Source: Paenibacillus sp. Soil787 | Lineage (GTDB): Bacteria > Bacillota > Bacilli > Paenibacillales > NBRC-103111 | Direction: 5' to 3' | Assembly: GCF_001429545.1 (NCBI RefSeq) | Contig: NZ_LMSP01000001.1 | Coordinates: 216,774-280,773 of the forward strand | DNA: 64,000 nt | In this document: positions 52,401 to 60,651 of the stretch, in pieces | Position numbering within the stretch: position 1 is the first letter of the stretch | Layout of the letters: each line of letters begins with the position of its first letter | Notes under the pieces: model-generated | Databases searched by the model: none | Seen by the model: only the letters and a program-made list of their open reading frames with translations | Told to the model about the DNA's origin: nothing | Translations under genes and position numbers: made by a program

Positions 52401-53648
52401 ATGACGATGGATAAAATCAAACGGGTATGGCTCCAAAATGCGAATATTCAAGTCTTGCTGCTTGCTATTTTCGTTGCGGTTACCTCGCTTAGCGTATATT
52501 TTACCGCAAAATCGGTTACGGCCTTTTTATTATTACTTGCTTCTCTCCTCATGCTTTACTACACCTCCTTCAGCCACAGAATCAAATGGATCATCGGCGG
52601 CGCTCTACTCATCTTGATTATTCCATTGGCTACCTCCGGAGGGCCAGCCTACGATTCCTATATGGAAGTCGCAACACAGAGCGGCATTTATATCGCGATG
52701 GCGCTAGGATTGAACATCGTTGTCGGCTTTGCGGGACTTTTGGATCTGGGGTTTGTCGCTTTCTTTGCCATCGGGGCCTATACATACGGCATTTTTTCCA
52801 CCGCTCAAGCGAATCATTTCATACCAGGGAATTTATTCCCGCTTTCCGGCACCACGTTCTGGCTTTTTATTATCATCGGCGGCTTTATGGCTGCATTGTT
52901 CGGTGTTCTTCTCGGGCTTCCGGTACTTAGGGTGAAGGGGGATTATCTCGCTATTGTCACCCTGGGTTTCGGGGAAATCATACGGATCATCTTCAATAAC
53001 CTCGAAAAGCCGGTGAACATTACGAACGGAGCCATGGGGATTTCATCGATTAAGCCTCCCGATTTATTCGGTTACGAATTTACGCATCCACACCAATTTT
53101 ATTTTATAGTGCTTGCCATCTTGGCTTTTGTTATTTTCGGAGTGAGGCGATTTGAGCATTCTCGGTTAGGGCGTTCCTGGAAAGCGGTTCGGGAGAACGA
53201 AATTGCCGCTCAGTCGATGGGGATCCCGTTAATTCGCACCAAGTTAACCGCATTTGCCGTTGGGGCGTCCTTCTCCGGGATGATGGGCGTCGTCTTTGCC
53301 GCCAAACAAACGTTTATTGATCCGTCAAGCTTTACCCTGCTTGAATCTACGACAATTTTGGTCATGGTTGTTCTGGGGGGAATGGGAAGCGTTCCAGGCG
53401 TGATTCTCGGAGCTGCGCTCGTGACGATCCTCAACCTGCAGGTGCTGACGGAATTCACGAACTGGTTGAACCAATTGACGCTGCAAGGCGCGGTTCATAT
53501 TCCGAATGCCTTATCTCCGTCCAAAATGCAGCGGTTTATTTTTGGCGCTATCTTAATCCTGATCGCCATCTTTAAGTCTAACGGATTGATTCCTGCGAAG
53601 AATCGCAAGGTGAGCGTAAACCGGCAAAACGGAGGGATCGCCCAATGA
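52401..53648 (+). CDS. livM: Branched-chain amino-acid ABC transporter permease LivM
   Basis: A 415-residue permease with about ten helices. Markers are LGLNIVVGFAGLLDLGFVAF, FAIGAYTYGI, RVKGDYLAIVTLGFGEIIRI and VVLGGMGSVPGVILGAAL. It pairs with LivH. The ATG at 52401 has AAGGTG upstream, within the end of livH. Its last codons overlap livG by 4 bases (ATGA). Length and motifs are normal. Confidence 0.95.
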   Translation: MTMDKIKRVWLQNANIQVLLLAIFVAVTSLSVYFTAKSVTAFLLLLASLLMLYYTSFSHRIKWIIGGALLILIIPLATSGGPAYDSYMEVATQSGIYIAMALGLNIVVGFAGLLDLGFVAFFAIGAYTYGIFSTAQANHFIPGNLFPLSGTTFWLFIIIGGFMAALFGVLLGLPVLRVKGDYLAIVTLGFGEIIRIIFNNLEKPVNITNGAMGISSIKPPDLFGYEFTHPHQFYFIVLAILAFVIFGVRRFEHSRLGRSWKAVRENEIAAQSMGIPLIRTKLTAFAVGASFSGMMGVVFAAKQTFIDPSSFTLLESTTILVMVVLGGMGSVPGVILGAALVTILNLQVLTEFTNWLNQLTLQGAVHIPNALSPSKMQRFIFGAILILIAIFKSNGLIPAKNRKVSVNRQNGGIAQ

Positions 53649-54430
53649 CTGTGCTGCGTGTTAAAAATCTGGTCAAACGCTTTGGCGGCTTGATTGCCGT
53701 TAACGGTGTTCATTTTGAGTTTCGGAAAGGTAAGATTTCAGCAGTCATCGGCCCGAATGGTGCCGGGAAAACGACCTTTTTCAATATGATCACCGGCATT
53801 TATACGCCTGATGAGGGCCAAATCGAACTGGAAGGCAAGTCGATCGTAAAGGTGAAGCCGGATCGTATAACCGAGAAGGGCATTGCCCGTACCTTTCAAA
53901 ATATCAGGTTATTCGGGAACATGACCGTTATCGAAAATGTGATGGTTGGGATGCACATTCATCTAAATGCGGGTATATTCAGCACGCTGCTGGGTCTTCC
54001 TAAGGTCCGAATGGAGGAACAAAGAGCGATAGATGAAGCTTACCGGATCTTGCAGTATGTCGGTCTCGAGCTGCTGCTGAATGAAAAAGCGAACAGCCTG
54101 TCTTATGGAGCGCAAAGACGTCTGGAAATCGCGAGGGCACTTGCGGCTAAACCGAAGGTGCTACTTTTGGATGAACCCGCTGCAGGCATGAATCCTCGTG
54201 AAACCGTAGAATTGACCGAGCTTATCCGCAGGATTCAGCGGGAATTGGACATCTCGATTATATTAATTGAGCACGATATGAAGCTCGTTATGGATCTTTC
54301 CGATCACATTCTCGTGCTGGATCACGGCGAAAAAATAGCCGAGGGATCTCCCCGTGAGATTCGTTCGAATCTGCGAGTCATTGAAGCCTATTTGGGTAAA
54401 AGCGCATTAAGACAAGAGGTGATTTCATGA
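53645..54430 (+). CDS. livG: Branched-chain amino-acid ABC transporter ATPase LivG
   Basis: A 261-residue ABC ATPase with Walker A GPNGAGKTT, Q-loop RTFQNIRLFGNMTV, signature LSYGAQRRLEIARAL (LSYGA in place of LSGGQ, usual in LivG), Walker B VLLLDEPAAGMNP and switch IEHDM. It powers transport with LivF. Start and stop overlap both neighbours by 4 bases, showing tight coupling. Confidence 0.95.
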   Translation: MTVLRVKNLVKRFGGLIAVNGVHFEFRKGKISAVIGPNGAGKTTFFNMITGIYTPDEGQIELEGKSIVKVKPDRITEKGIARTFQNIRLFGNMTVIENVMVGMHIHLNAGIFSTLLGLPKVRMEEQRAIDEAYRILQYVGLELLLNEKANSLSYGAQRRLEIARALAAKPKVLLLDEPAAGMNPRETVELTELIRRIQRELDISIILIEHDMKLVMDLSDHILVLDHGEKIAEGSPREIRSNLRVIEAYLGKSALRQEVIS

Positions 54431-55134
54431 GCTTGCTGGAGCTGCACGAGGTTCAGGCCTATTATGGCGGTATCCATGCGTTAAAGGGAATAACGTTACA
54501 TGTGAATGAAGGGGAAATTGTTACCTTGATCGGTTGCAACGGAGCGGGGAAATCCACAACGCTTAAATCGATAAGCGGTCAAGTGAAAACGAAGGGCTCC
54601 ATCCTATTTAATGGAAACAACATCTCCGCTTGGCCGGCTCACCAAACGGCAATGGAAGGCATCGCCCATGTGCCGGAGGGGCGGCGTATATTCCCTCGTC
54701 TCACGGTTAAGGAGAATCTGGAGATGGGAGGATTTTCGGTAAAGGATAAAAAAATCATCAAAGAGCGCATGGAACAGTCCTTTGTCTATTTCCCCCGTTT
54801 GAAAGAACGGTTGAATCAAGTCGGTGGAACGATGAGCGGAGGAGAACAACAAATGCTTGCGATCGCCCGCGCGCTCATGATGAAGCCGAAGCTATTGCTG
54901 CTTGACGAACCGTCGATGGGGTTGGCTCCGGTCATTGTGGATCAAATTTTCGAAATCATTCAGGAACTGAACCGTACGGGAATGACGATTTTGCTTGTGG
55001 AACAGAATGCCTTTCAAGCGCTGCAAATCGCCCATCGCGGCTATGTCATCCAAACGGGTGAGATCATTCTAGAGGATGACGCCAAATTGCTGCTTATCAA
55101 TAATCAAGTGAAGGAAGCCTATCTGGCCGGATGA
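54427..55134 (+). CDS. livF: Branched-chain amino-acid ABC transporter ATPase LivF
   Basis: A 235-residue ABC ATPase with Walker A GCNGAGKSTT, PEGRRIFPRLTVKENLEMG (typical LivF), signature MSGGEQQMLAIARAL, Walker B LLLLDEPSMGLAP and LVEQN in the switch. It overlaps livG and the following exporter gene by 4 bases each. It is the second ATPase of the transporter. Confidence 0.95.
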   Translation: MSLLELHEVQAYYGGIHALKGITLHVNEGEIVTLIGCNGAGKSTTLKSISGQVKTKGSILFNGNNISAWPAHQTAMEGIAHVPEGRRIFPRLTVKENLEMGGFSVKDKKIIKERMEQSFVYFPRLKERLNQVGGTMSGGEQQMLAIARALMMKPKLLLLDEPSMGLAPVIVDQIFEIIQELNRTGMTILLVEQNAFQALQIAHRGYVIQTGEIILEDDAKLLLINNQVKEAYLAG

Positions 55135-56054
55135 AACGATTTCTCTCGATGGGTTACGGCATCCTGGCCTCCTTCTTTTTCTCGTTCTCTTTCATCATGA
55201 ACCGGGCTATGGAGCTGTCGGGCGGATATTGGATATGGAGCGCATCGCTTCGTTATCTTTTCATGTTTCCGCTTCTTCTGTTGATCGTCTTGATCAGAGG
55301 GAATTTACGAGCCTTGCTGATCACGATGAAGGAGCAGCCATGGGTATGGATGGGTTGGAGTTTTGTCGGATTCGGGTTATTTTATGTGCCGATCTGTTTT
55401 TCCTCTGCTTATGGGCCGGGATGGCTCATTGCAGCGACATGGCAAATTACCATTGTTGCGGGATCATTGCTTGCTCCATTATTCGGCAAGAATAAAATTC
55501 CTTTAAAAGGTCTGCTGATGTCTCTCATCATCTTATTTGGTGTAGCTGTCATGCAGGCGGAACAAGCCGGTAATCTCTCCATCAAAAGCTCGTTATTAGG
55601 CGTGGTGCCGGTTCTTCTCGCAGCCTTTGCTTATCCGCTTGGCAATCGAAAGATGATGGAGGTCTGCTTAGGGCGGCTGGATGCTTACCAGCGCGTTCTT
55701 GGAATGACCATAGCCAGTCTTCCGCTATGGATTGCGCTTTCGGTCTATGCGCTTGTTCATGCCGGCGCGCCGAGCGCAGGGCAAAGCGGTCAGTCTGCTA
55801 TTGTAGCCATTTGTTCGGGAGTCATAGCGACCGTACTCTTTTTCTCGGCGACGGATAAGGTGAAGGGGTCCGTTCATCAATTGGCGGCAGTGGAAGCGAC
55901 GCAGGCGGGTGAAATTATTTTTACAGTCATCGGCGAATTGGTGCTGCTTAAAGCTGCTTTTCCTTCTATTTTATCTTGGATCGGTATGCTAAGTGTTGTT
56001 CTGGGCATGATGCTTCATAGTTTGTTGTCGGAGAAACAAGTTAGCGTGCAATAG
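55131..56054 (+). CDS. DMT superfamily (multidrug-resistance-exporter-like) permease
   Basis: A 307-residue membrane protein with about ten helices and two DMT halves. It starts MKRFLSMGYGILASFFFSFS and carries PGWLIAATWQITIVAGSLLA and VEATQAGEIIFTVIGELVLL, like the PF13536-type EmrE-related family. It overlaps livF by 4 bases (ATGA), so it is made from the liv transcript. It may export an amino acid, a by-product or an analogue. This partner is not part of the standard liv operon. Confidence 0.88.
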   Translation: MKRFLSMGYGILASFFFSFSFIMNRAMELSGGYWIWSASLRYLFMFPLLLLIVLIRGNLRALLITMKEQPWVWMGWSFVGFGLFYVPICFSSAYGPGWLIAATWQITIVAGSLLAPLFGKNKIPLKGLLMSLIILFGVAVMQAEQAGNLSIKSSLLGVVPVLLAAFAYPLGNRKMMEVCLGRLDAYQRVLGMTIASLPLWIALSVYALVHAGAPSAGQSGQSAIVAICSGVIATVLFFSATDKVKGSVHQLAAVEATQAGEIIFTVIGELVLLKAAFPSILSWIGMLSVVLGMMLHSLLSEKQVSVQ

Positions 56055-56068
56055 GTTTCAAAAGAAGG

Positions 56069-56105
56069 GAGAATCGTCCTCGCGATGGGGGTGGTTCTCT
56101 TTTTC
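56069..56105 (+). terminator. Terminator of the liv operon
   Basis: GGGAGAATC and GGTTCTC form an imperfect stem followed by TTTTT, 15 bases after the last stop codon. Confidence 0.7.
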
Positions 56106-56265
56106 ACGTGCCGATAATCAATTTTTGTATGAATTTATGACGAGTTACTGGGGTAAAACTTGCAAAACCGGGTGCGGTAAAATATAAGAAATGGAAGCGT
56201 TTTCGGAAAAGAGAATGAACGAGTGCAACCACTTTTGCTTTAACGGACAACTGGACAAGACAAGT

Positions 56266-56340
56266 GTCCAATGACACAAAAGTGCTTACATAAACCAATT
56301 CGAAAAAGCTTGAGAAACCAAGCTTTTATTATTTTTATGT
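56266..56340 (+). repeat. Repeat D, first copy
   Basis: CCAATGACACAAAAGTGCTT, ACATAAACC and AGCTTGAGAAACCAAGCTTT match the copy at 60419-60485. The last part is a hairpin with a T-rich tail. Confidence 0.75.
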
Positions 56341-56494
56341 AGGGAAATTTGTGTCAGTAAAAAAATGCGCAAATGTCCCTGCATTGTAGTATTGCGTGGG
56401 GGTTTTAGGTGATAAAGGAGGAATTCAACATCATTGGTTCGGGCATTGAGTGTTACGACGAACACCTCAACCATATCTTTCCAAATGTATAGGC

Positions 56495-56540
56495 CTTCCA
56501 AAAGAGAAGGCTACCGGGGGATCGGCAGCCTTCTGCGGAA
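56495..56540 (+). repeat. Element A-like stem
   Basis: AGAAGGCTACC...GGCAGCCTTCT, a stem of the element A type without clear arms. It lies at the 3' end of the minus-strand MFS gene and may terminate it. Confidence 0.5.
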
Positions 56541-56582
56541 CAGTGAAGAGCTATCGTGAAATTTGGCTTCCTATTTGTTTAA

Positions 56583-57779
56583 TCAGGCTTCCGATTCCCT
56601 CAAGTTTCGCTCTTCCAACTTCCTGCGCGAATGGGAGCGAGATAGTCCGAGCGATGCGGCGGCTGTCCCCGCGGCGATGGTAACTCCCGCCGCCCCAATC
56701 CAACTGATGGCTGGCAACGACGCTTGCTCTATGACGATGCCCCCGATCCCCGCTCCGGCGGCCATGGCAAGCTGCACGACCGACATGTTTAGGCTAAGCA
56801 TAATGCCGGAAGCTTCCGGAGCAAGTGTGATTAAATGAACCTGCTGCGTAGGACCCGACGACCAGGCCGAGAACGCCCAGAGCATGAGAAGCGGGAACAC
56901 GAGAGCAGGGGATAGAGCTGCCAGCGATAACAGGATTAGAGCTGCCGCGTGCAGCAGCATGCCGCCGACCAGCGTGCGGGGGAATCCCCATTTGTCTGTG
57001 CTATAGCCTCCGAGCTTAGAACCGATCAAGCTTGCGATGCCGAAAGCGAACAATCCGATGCTCACCCATTTTTCGCTCAATCCCGTAACGGTAAGTAGAA
57101 ACGGCGAAATGTACGTATAGGCAATCGAATATCCACCGATCCAGAAGAAGGTTACAGACAAGGCCAAAACGATTTTTCGTTCCTTCAACAGCGCCAACTG
57201 TTTGCGAAGCGGCACTGGTTCTTCGCCATCCGTTTGTGGAATCGTGAAGGCAATAACAAGCATAGCGAACAGCCCGAGTGCGCCGATTCCCCCGAAAATT
57301 GTTTTCCAATCGTAGGCGGAAGCGACAACCCTTCCAAGAGGAACGCCGATGATCAGCGAGGTACTGAAGCCCATAACGAGTGTCGCTATGGCGCTGCCTT
57401 GCTTTTCAGGCGGAGCCATCTTGGAGGCCACGGTCATGGCTGTAACGACAAACACCCCGGTACTGAGTGCCAAGATGATCCGAGATCCGATTAGAGATTC
57501 ATATCCCGGCAAAATAAAGGCGATTCCGTTTCCTATTACGAAAAGGCCGAGTGAGTAAAGCAGCAGCTTCCGTCGCTCCAGGCGAGCAGTAACGGCCATA
57601 AGGATAGGGGTCCCGAAAGCGTAAGCGAGCGAGAAAACGGTAATGAGCTGTCCTGCAGCGGACACCGAGACACCGATATCCTCCGCAACTTTATCCAAAA
57701 TGCCTGCGATGATAAACTCCGACGTTCCGACAAGAAAACTGACGGCGGCCAACATGTAAATTTTCCAAGCGTATGACAT
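56583..57779 (-). CDS. MFS (DHA1, AraJ/PbuE-like) efflux transporter
   Basis: A 398-residue 12-helix permease. SFLVGTSEFIIAGILDKVAE and AAGQLITVFSLAYAFGTPIL are typical of sugar/purine/drug efflux members such as AraJ and PbuE. ATLVMGFSTSLIIGVPLG matches motif C. The start ATG at 57779 is preceded by a GGAG-type site and, further up, by a perfect palindrome. The ArsR gene lies directly upstream on the same strand. The substrate is unknown. Confidence 0.9.
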   Translation of the reverse strand: MSYAWKIYMLAAVSFLVGTSEFIIAGILDKVAEDIGVSVSAAGQLITVFSLAYAFGTPILMAVTARLERRKLLLYSLGLFVIGNGIAFILPGYESLIGSRIILALSTGVFVVTAMTVASKMAPPEKQGSAIATLVMGFSTSLIIGVPLGRVVASAYDWKTIFGGIGALGLFAMLVIAFTIPQTDGEEPVPLRKQLALLKERKIVLALSVTFFWIGGYSIAYTYISPFLLTVTGLSEKWVSIGLFAFGIASLIGSKLGGYSTDKWGFPRTLVGGMLLHAAALILLSLAALSPALVFPLLMLWAFSAWSSGPTQQVHLITLAPEASGIMLSLNMSVVQLAMAAGAGIGGIVIEQASLPAISWIGAAGVTIAAGTAAASLGLSRSHSRRKLEERNLRESEA

Positions 57780-57810
57780 GATTTTCTTACTCCTCTCTCT
57801 GTCCGATAAT

Positions 57811-57830
57811 CTATATTTCTAGAAATATAG
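57811..57830. promoter_or_regulatory. ArsR-type operator before the MFS gene
   Basis: CTATATTTCTAGAAATATAG is a perfect 20-bp palindrome between the ArsR and MFS genes. A similar half-site pair precedes ArsR (58156-58179). Confidence 0.65.
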
Positions 57831-57847
57831 AAATAATGATAAAAAAA

Positions 57848-58129
57848 TTATTCCAGCAAATACGGTGCATACTTTTGTGCTATTTCGCGGTTCACGCTGT
57901 AGTAGATGTACGTTCCATCCTTACGGAGATCGAGTAGGCCGCAATCCGTCAATTGCTTCAGGTGATGGGATAGTGTCGAGCCAGCGATGGATTCCAGCTT
58001 GTTTCCGATATCGGAGCAGCACAAATTCCTCTCTTCGGTAAGCAACAGGGCAATTTTAAGCCGGGTCGGTTCCCCTAGTGCTTTGTATACTTTGACGGCT
58101 TGCCGTACCTCCGCGTTATCCTCGACCAT
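57848..58129 (-). CDS. ArsR family transcriptional repressor
   Basis: A 93-residue winged-helix repressor. The ATG at 58129 follows AGGTGAGGT; the longer frame to 58333 is overlap. The domain reads VYKALGEPTRLKIALLLTEE, NLCCSDIGNKLESIAGSTLS and HHLKQLTDCGLLDLRKDGTY. The CC pair in NLCC sits where ArsR-type metal sensors carry their ELCVCD cysteines, so thiol or metal sensing is possible. It precedes the MFS gene and is flanked by matching palindromes. Confidence 0.9.
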   Translation of the reverse strand: MVEDNAEVRQAVKVYKALGEPTRLKIALLLTEERNLCCSDIGNKLESIAGSTLSHHLKQLTDCGLLDLRKDGTYIYYSVNREIAQKYAPYLLE

Positions 58130-58155
58130 CGTTACCTCACCTTTGCTTATTGTGA

Positions 58156-58179
58156 TTATTTCTATATCTGTCGAAATAA
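58156..58179. promoter_or_regulatory. Second ArsR-type operator
   Basis: TTATTTC and GAAATAA lie 10 bases apart, just upstream of the ArsR start. They match the arms of the palindrome at 57811, suggesting autoregulation. Confidence 0.5.
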
Positions 58180-58233
58180 AGGTACCATACCTTAGGATAA
58201 AAGTAAATAGGGTTATTTTCATTCGCTTGCCCA

Positions 58234-58283
58234 TAAAAAAAGAGCCGTCAGGTGAAAATGATAAATCACCTGTGGGCTTTTTA
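58234..58283 (+). terminator. Terminator-like hairpin
   Basis: AAAAAGAGCCGTCAGGTGA pairs imperfectly with TCACCTGTGGGCTTTTT. Confidence 0.6.
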
Positions 58284-58302
58284 AGTTCTATATTCTGACT
58301 AA

Positions 58303-58614
58303 ATGAAGCATCGATTCCAAGAGATTTTCGCAAGGATGATCATGTACAATTTTGCTGAAATGATTACCTCGCACGTAGTCATTTCCCAAATGGATAAACA
58401 GCACCAATACCAAGTCAACTTCACGGTTGCCGTTCACGTTTGTAGACATTTCCTACGCTCACGCGGCGATGAACCCCCGCCCGATGTTGAAGCGCTGATT
58501 CGCAAAAACATTTTGCCAATTCGACCCATTCTCCTAGGGCAGCAGAATCCACGCAAAATCCGCTATAAATCAGCTGTTAGCTTCGTTCCAACTTTGTCTT
58601 TCAGCTTAACTTGA
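58303..58614 (+). pseudogene. IS4-type transposase C-terminal remnant
   Basis: The frame reads EIFARMIMYNFAEMITSHVV, then YQVNFTVAVHVCRHFLRS, DEPPPDVEALIRKNILPIRP and RKIRYKSAVSF, the C-terminal end of an IS4-family transposase common in Bacillota. The catalytic DDE core upstream is missing, and the end is altered by an indel. No terminal inverted repeats were found, so the element is dead. Confidence 0.72.
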
Positions 58615-58649
58615 TGACATTGACCGCGTTGCAGCCCTTTTCTCTGCTA

Positions 58650-58679
58650 AACCGAGGGACGGGCAGTTTTGTTGAACAA
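58650..58679 (+). repeat. Element A right arm only
   Basis: GAGGGACGGGCAGTTTTG then TTGAAC. It follows the IS4 remnant. Confidence 0.55.
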
Positions 58680-58873
58680 GTTGTAAATTCAACATTTTAA
58701 AGTAAGGGCATTTCTTAGTAATGAGAAATGCTTTTTATTTTTGTCGAAATTAAAGGATATAAAAATAACAATAATAATATAATGAAAAACACTACCAATT
58801 TATTGTAAAACGATAAATTATATGATAAAATCATGTTGAGTACATCCGGATTCCCCTTTTTAGTATGTGCATA

Positions 58874-59026
58874 CGGATTCTGTATTGCGTTGCGTTGTAT
58901 CAAGCATATAAACTATTAACCTACATCGAAAAGAACAATGCTTTCTCTGAATTATCCCTTAAATCTTTGAAGATTATAAAGAAATGTGCTTTTACAATGA
59001 TTAACGTTTCGGTAAAATTTAATTAA
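58874..59026 (+). pseudogene. Fragment of a second DUF2975 gene
   Basis: The frame reads YCVALYQAYKLLTYIEKNNA, FSELSLKSLKIIKKCAFTMI and stops at 59026. It aligns with ALYQAFKLLSYIDKNQAFSE in the intact gene just downstream. The N- and C-terminal helices are missing. It is a tandem duplicate that has decayed. Confidence 0.75.
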
Positions 59027-59038
59027 CGAGGTGCTTTT

Positions 59039-59521
59039 ATGAAACAAGTTACGACACTCTTTTTAAAGCTAGCTGTTATTTTTATAGGAATCCCAGTTCT
59101 TGCATTGTGCATATTTTTGGTGCCTAAGATCGGGAATTTTGCTGGAGAATTGTATCCAGATATTGCTTATATGAAATCTCTCGTTTTAATCGATATGTAC
59201 GCGGCGGCGATACCTTTTTACTTTGCTCTGTATCAAGCTTTTAAACTTTTAAGTTATATTGATAAGAACCAAGCGTTCTCGGAATTATCGGTAAAGGCTT
59301 TAAAAAATATAAAATACTGTGCCATCACGATCAGTACCTTGTACCTGCTAGGTATGCCACTCTACTATCTCATGGCGGAAAGAGTTGACCCTCCAAGTTT
59401 CATACCAATCGGATTGGTCATTATTTTCGCCTCTATGGTAATCGCCGTTTTTGCTGCTGTTCTCCAAAGACTTTTACAAGAAGCTATTAATATAAAATCA
59501 GAAAATGATTTGACGGTCTGA
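59039..59521 (+). CDS. DUF2975 family membrane protein
   Basis: A 160-residue protein with four membrane helices, including VIFIGIPVLALCIFLVPKIG, an inter-helix ALYQAFKLLSYIDKNQAFSE segment typical of DUF2975, and ALVIIF-type helices near the end. A GAGGTG site precedes the ATG. It is followed 10 bases later by an XRE-type regulator. In this common pair (YoaS/YozG-like) the function is unknown. Confidence 0.87.
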   Translation: MKQVTTLFLKLAVIFIGIPVLALCIFLVPKIGNFAGELYPDIAYMKSLVLIDMYAAAIPFYFALYQAFKLLSYIDKNQAFSELSVKALKNIKYCAITISTLYLLGMPLYYLMAERVDPPSFIPIGLVIIFASMVIAVFAAVLQRLLQEAINIKSENDLTV

Positions 59522-59531
59522 GGTGGATGAT

Positions 59532-59750
59532 ATGGCAATTATTATTAATATTGATGTGATGTTGGCAAAACGAAAAATGAGCGTAACGGAGCTTTCGGAG
59601 AGAGTTGGAATTACTATGGCAAATATTTCCGTTATGAAAAATGGGAAAGCAAAAGCGGTTCGTTTTTCAACATTAGAAGCGATATGTAAGGCTTTGGATT
59701 GTCAGCCAGGTGATATTTTGGAGTACAAAAGCGACGAAGACACTCAATAA
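59532..59750 (+). CDS. XRE/HTH_26 family regulator (YozG-like)
   Basis: The 72-residue protein has the helix-turn-helix MLAKRKMSVTELSERVGITM, ANISVMKNGKAKAVRFSTLE and ends ICKALDCQPGDILEY. The ATG at 59532 follows GAGGTGG, better than the GTG at 59523. It pairs with the DUF2975 gene, which it probably regulates. Confidence 0.9.
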   Translation: MAIIINIDVMLAKRKMSVTELSERVGITMANISVMKNGKAKAVRFSTLEAICKALDCQPGDILEYKSDEDTQ

Positions 59751-59767
59751 AACAGACAACTAATTTA

Positions 59768-59796
59768 TTTAAGCTAACGGAAACGATAGGTTAACG
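59768..59796 (+). repeat. Element A left arm only
   Basis: TTTAAGCTAACGGAAACGAT then AGGTTAACGAA. Stem and right arm are absent. Confidence 0.65.
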
Positions 59797-59820
59797 AATT
59801 CTAGCTACCACCCAATTACG

Positions 59821-59861
59821 AAAACCGGATTCCTTTGTAGAATACAGGGTCCGGTTTTTTT
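59821..59861 (+). terminator. Terminator hairpin
   Basis: AAAACCGGA pairs with TCCGGTTTT, followed by further Ts. Confidence 0.8.
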
Positions 59862-60035
59862 ATGCGATTTTTACAAGGGAAAAGAAAGGGAGAATTCTGA
59901 AAACAAGTTAAATTGATGCCCCACGGATGATGGCTTGAAATTTAATGGGCGCTTAGATTATTTTATGTTGTAGATGAGTACATCGTGTATAATATCTTGG
60001 TATAATGCTGATCTCAACAAATAAAGGGGATATAA

Positions 60036-60266
60036 ATGAACAAAGAGGATGTTAAGCAACGTATTAAGGATTACCAGCAGGCAGAAGGAGTGCATCCTCT
60101 TACTTGCGGAAACAACAGTAAACACGAGAAATTATACCCTAAGGTGCTTGAACAAGGGTTGGTACTTCTTTGCCCTAATTGCAGTTACACTCAGACATAC
60201 ATTCCTGATCTCTTTTTCGATGATGGTTTTTATGAGTGGCTGCGGGGCATGAAGAGCTTAATTTAA
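60036..60266 (+). CDS. Small zinc-ribbon-like protein of unknown function
   Basis: The ATG at 60036 follows AAAGGGGAT. The 76-residue protein carries HPLTCGNNSKHEKLYPKVLE and LVLLCPNCSYTQTYIP, where the single Cys (with His residues nearby) and CPNC could bind zinc. It resembles short uncharacterised proteins of Bacillota. The start and spacing are good, so it is probably expressed. Confidence 0.7.
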   Translation: MNKEDVKQRIKDYQQAEGVHPLTCGNNSKHEKLYPKVLEQGLVLLCPNCSYTQTYIPDLFFDDGFYEWLRGMKSLI

Positions 60267-60325
60267 GTCGAAGGCGGTAAGTCATTTTAAAAGGATACTT
60301 ACAGCAGCGTCGGCACTCTAATTCC

Positions 60326-60368
60326 CAAACAGCCTGGCTGTGTTGTAAAACACGGCAGGCTGTTTTTG
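60326..60368 (+). terminator. Terminator hairpin
   Basis: AACAGCCTGGCTGTGTT pairs with AACACGGCAGGCTGTT and is followed by TTT. Confidence 0.75.
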
Positions 60369-60418
60369 GCTAACCTTAATGTTTTGAAGCAGCACATGGC
60401 GGTGGTATAACGGCAACT

Positions 60419-60485
60419 GCCCAATGACACAAAGGTGCCTACATAAACCGATGCGAGAAAGCTTGAGAAATCAAGCTTTTTTTAT
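60419..60485 (+). repeat. Repeat D, second copy
   Basis: CCAATGACACAAAGGTGCCT, ACATAAACC and AGCTTGAGAAATCAAGCTTT, about 85% alike to 56266-56340. Confidence 0.75.
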
Positions 60486-60651
60486 ATAGGATTCCTGATC
60501 TTGGCAAGATCCACGGACTGGTCGGAGACTTGAAACTCTGCCCGTTCATGTCACTTAATATATCTACATATGTTATATATATTGACAATATTTAGTTTGC
60601 TCATTAAAATAATGATTTAAAACCAATTGGATATTTGAGGGGGAGCAGGCG

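Noticed and set aside
56104-56298. 64-residue minus-strand frame
   Set aside because: It overlaps repeat D and a region with no ribosome site. It looks non-coding.
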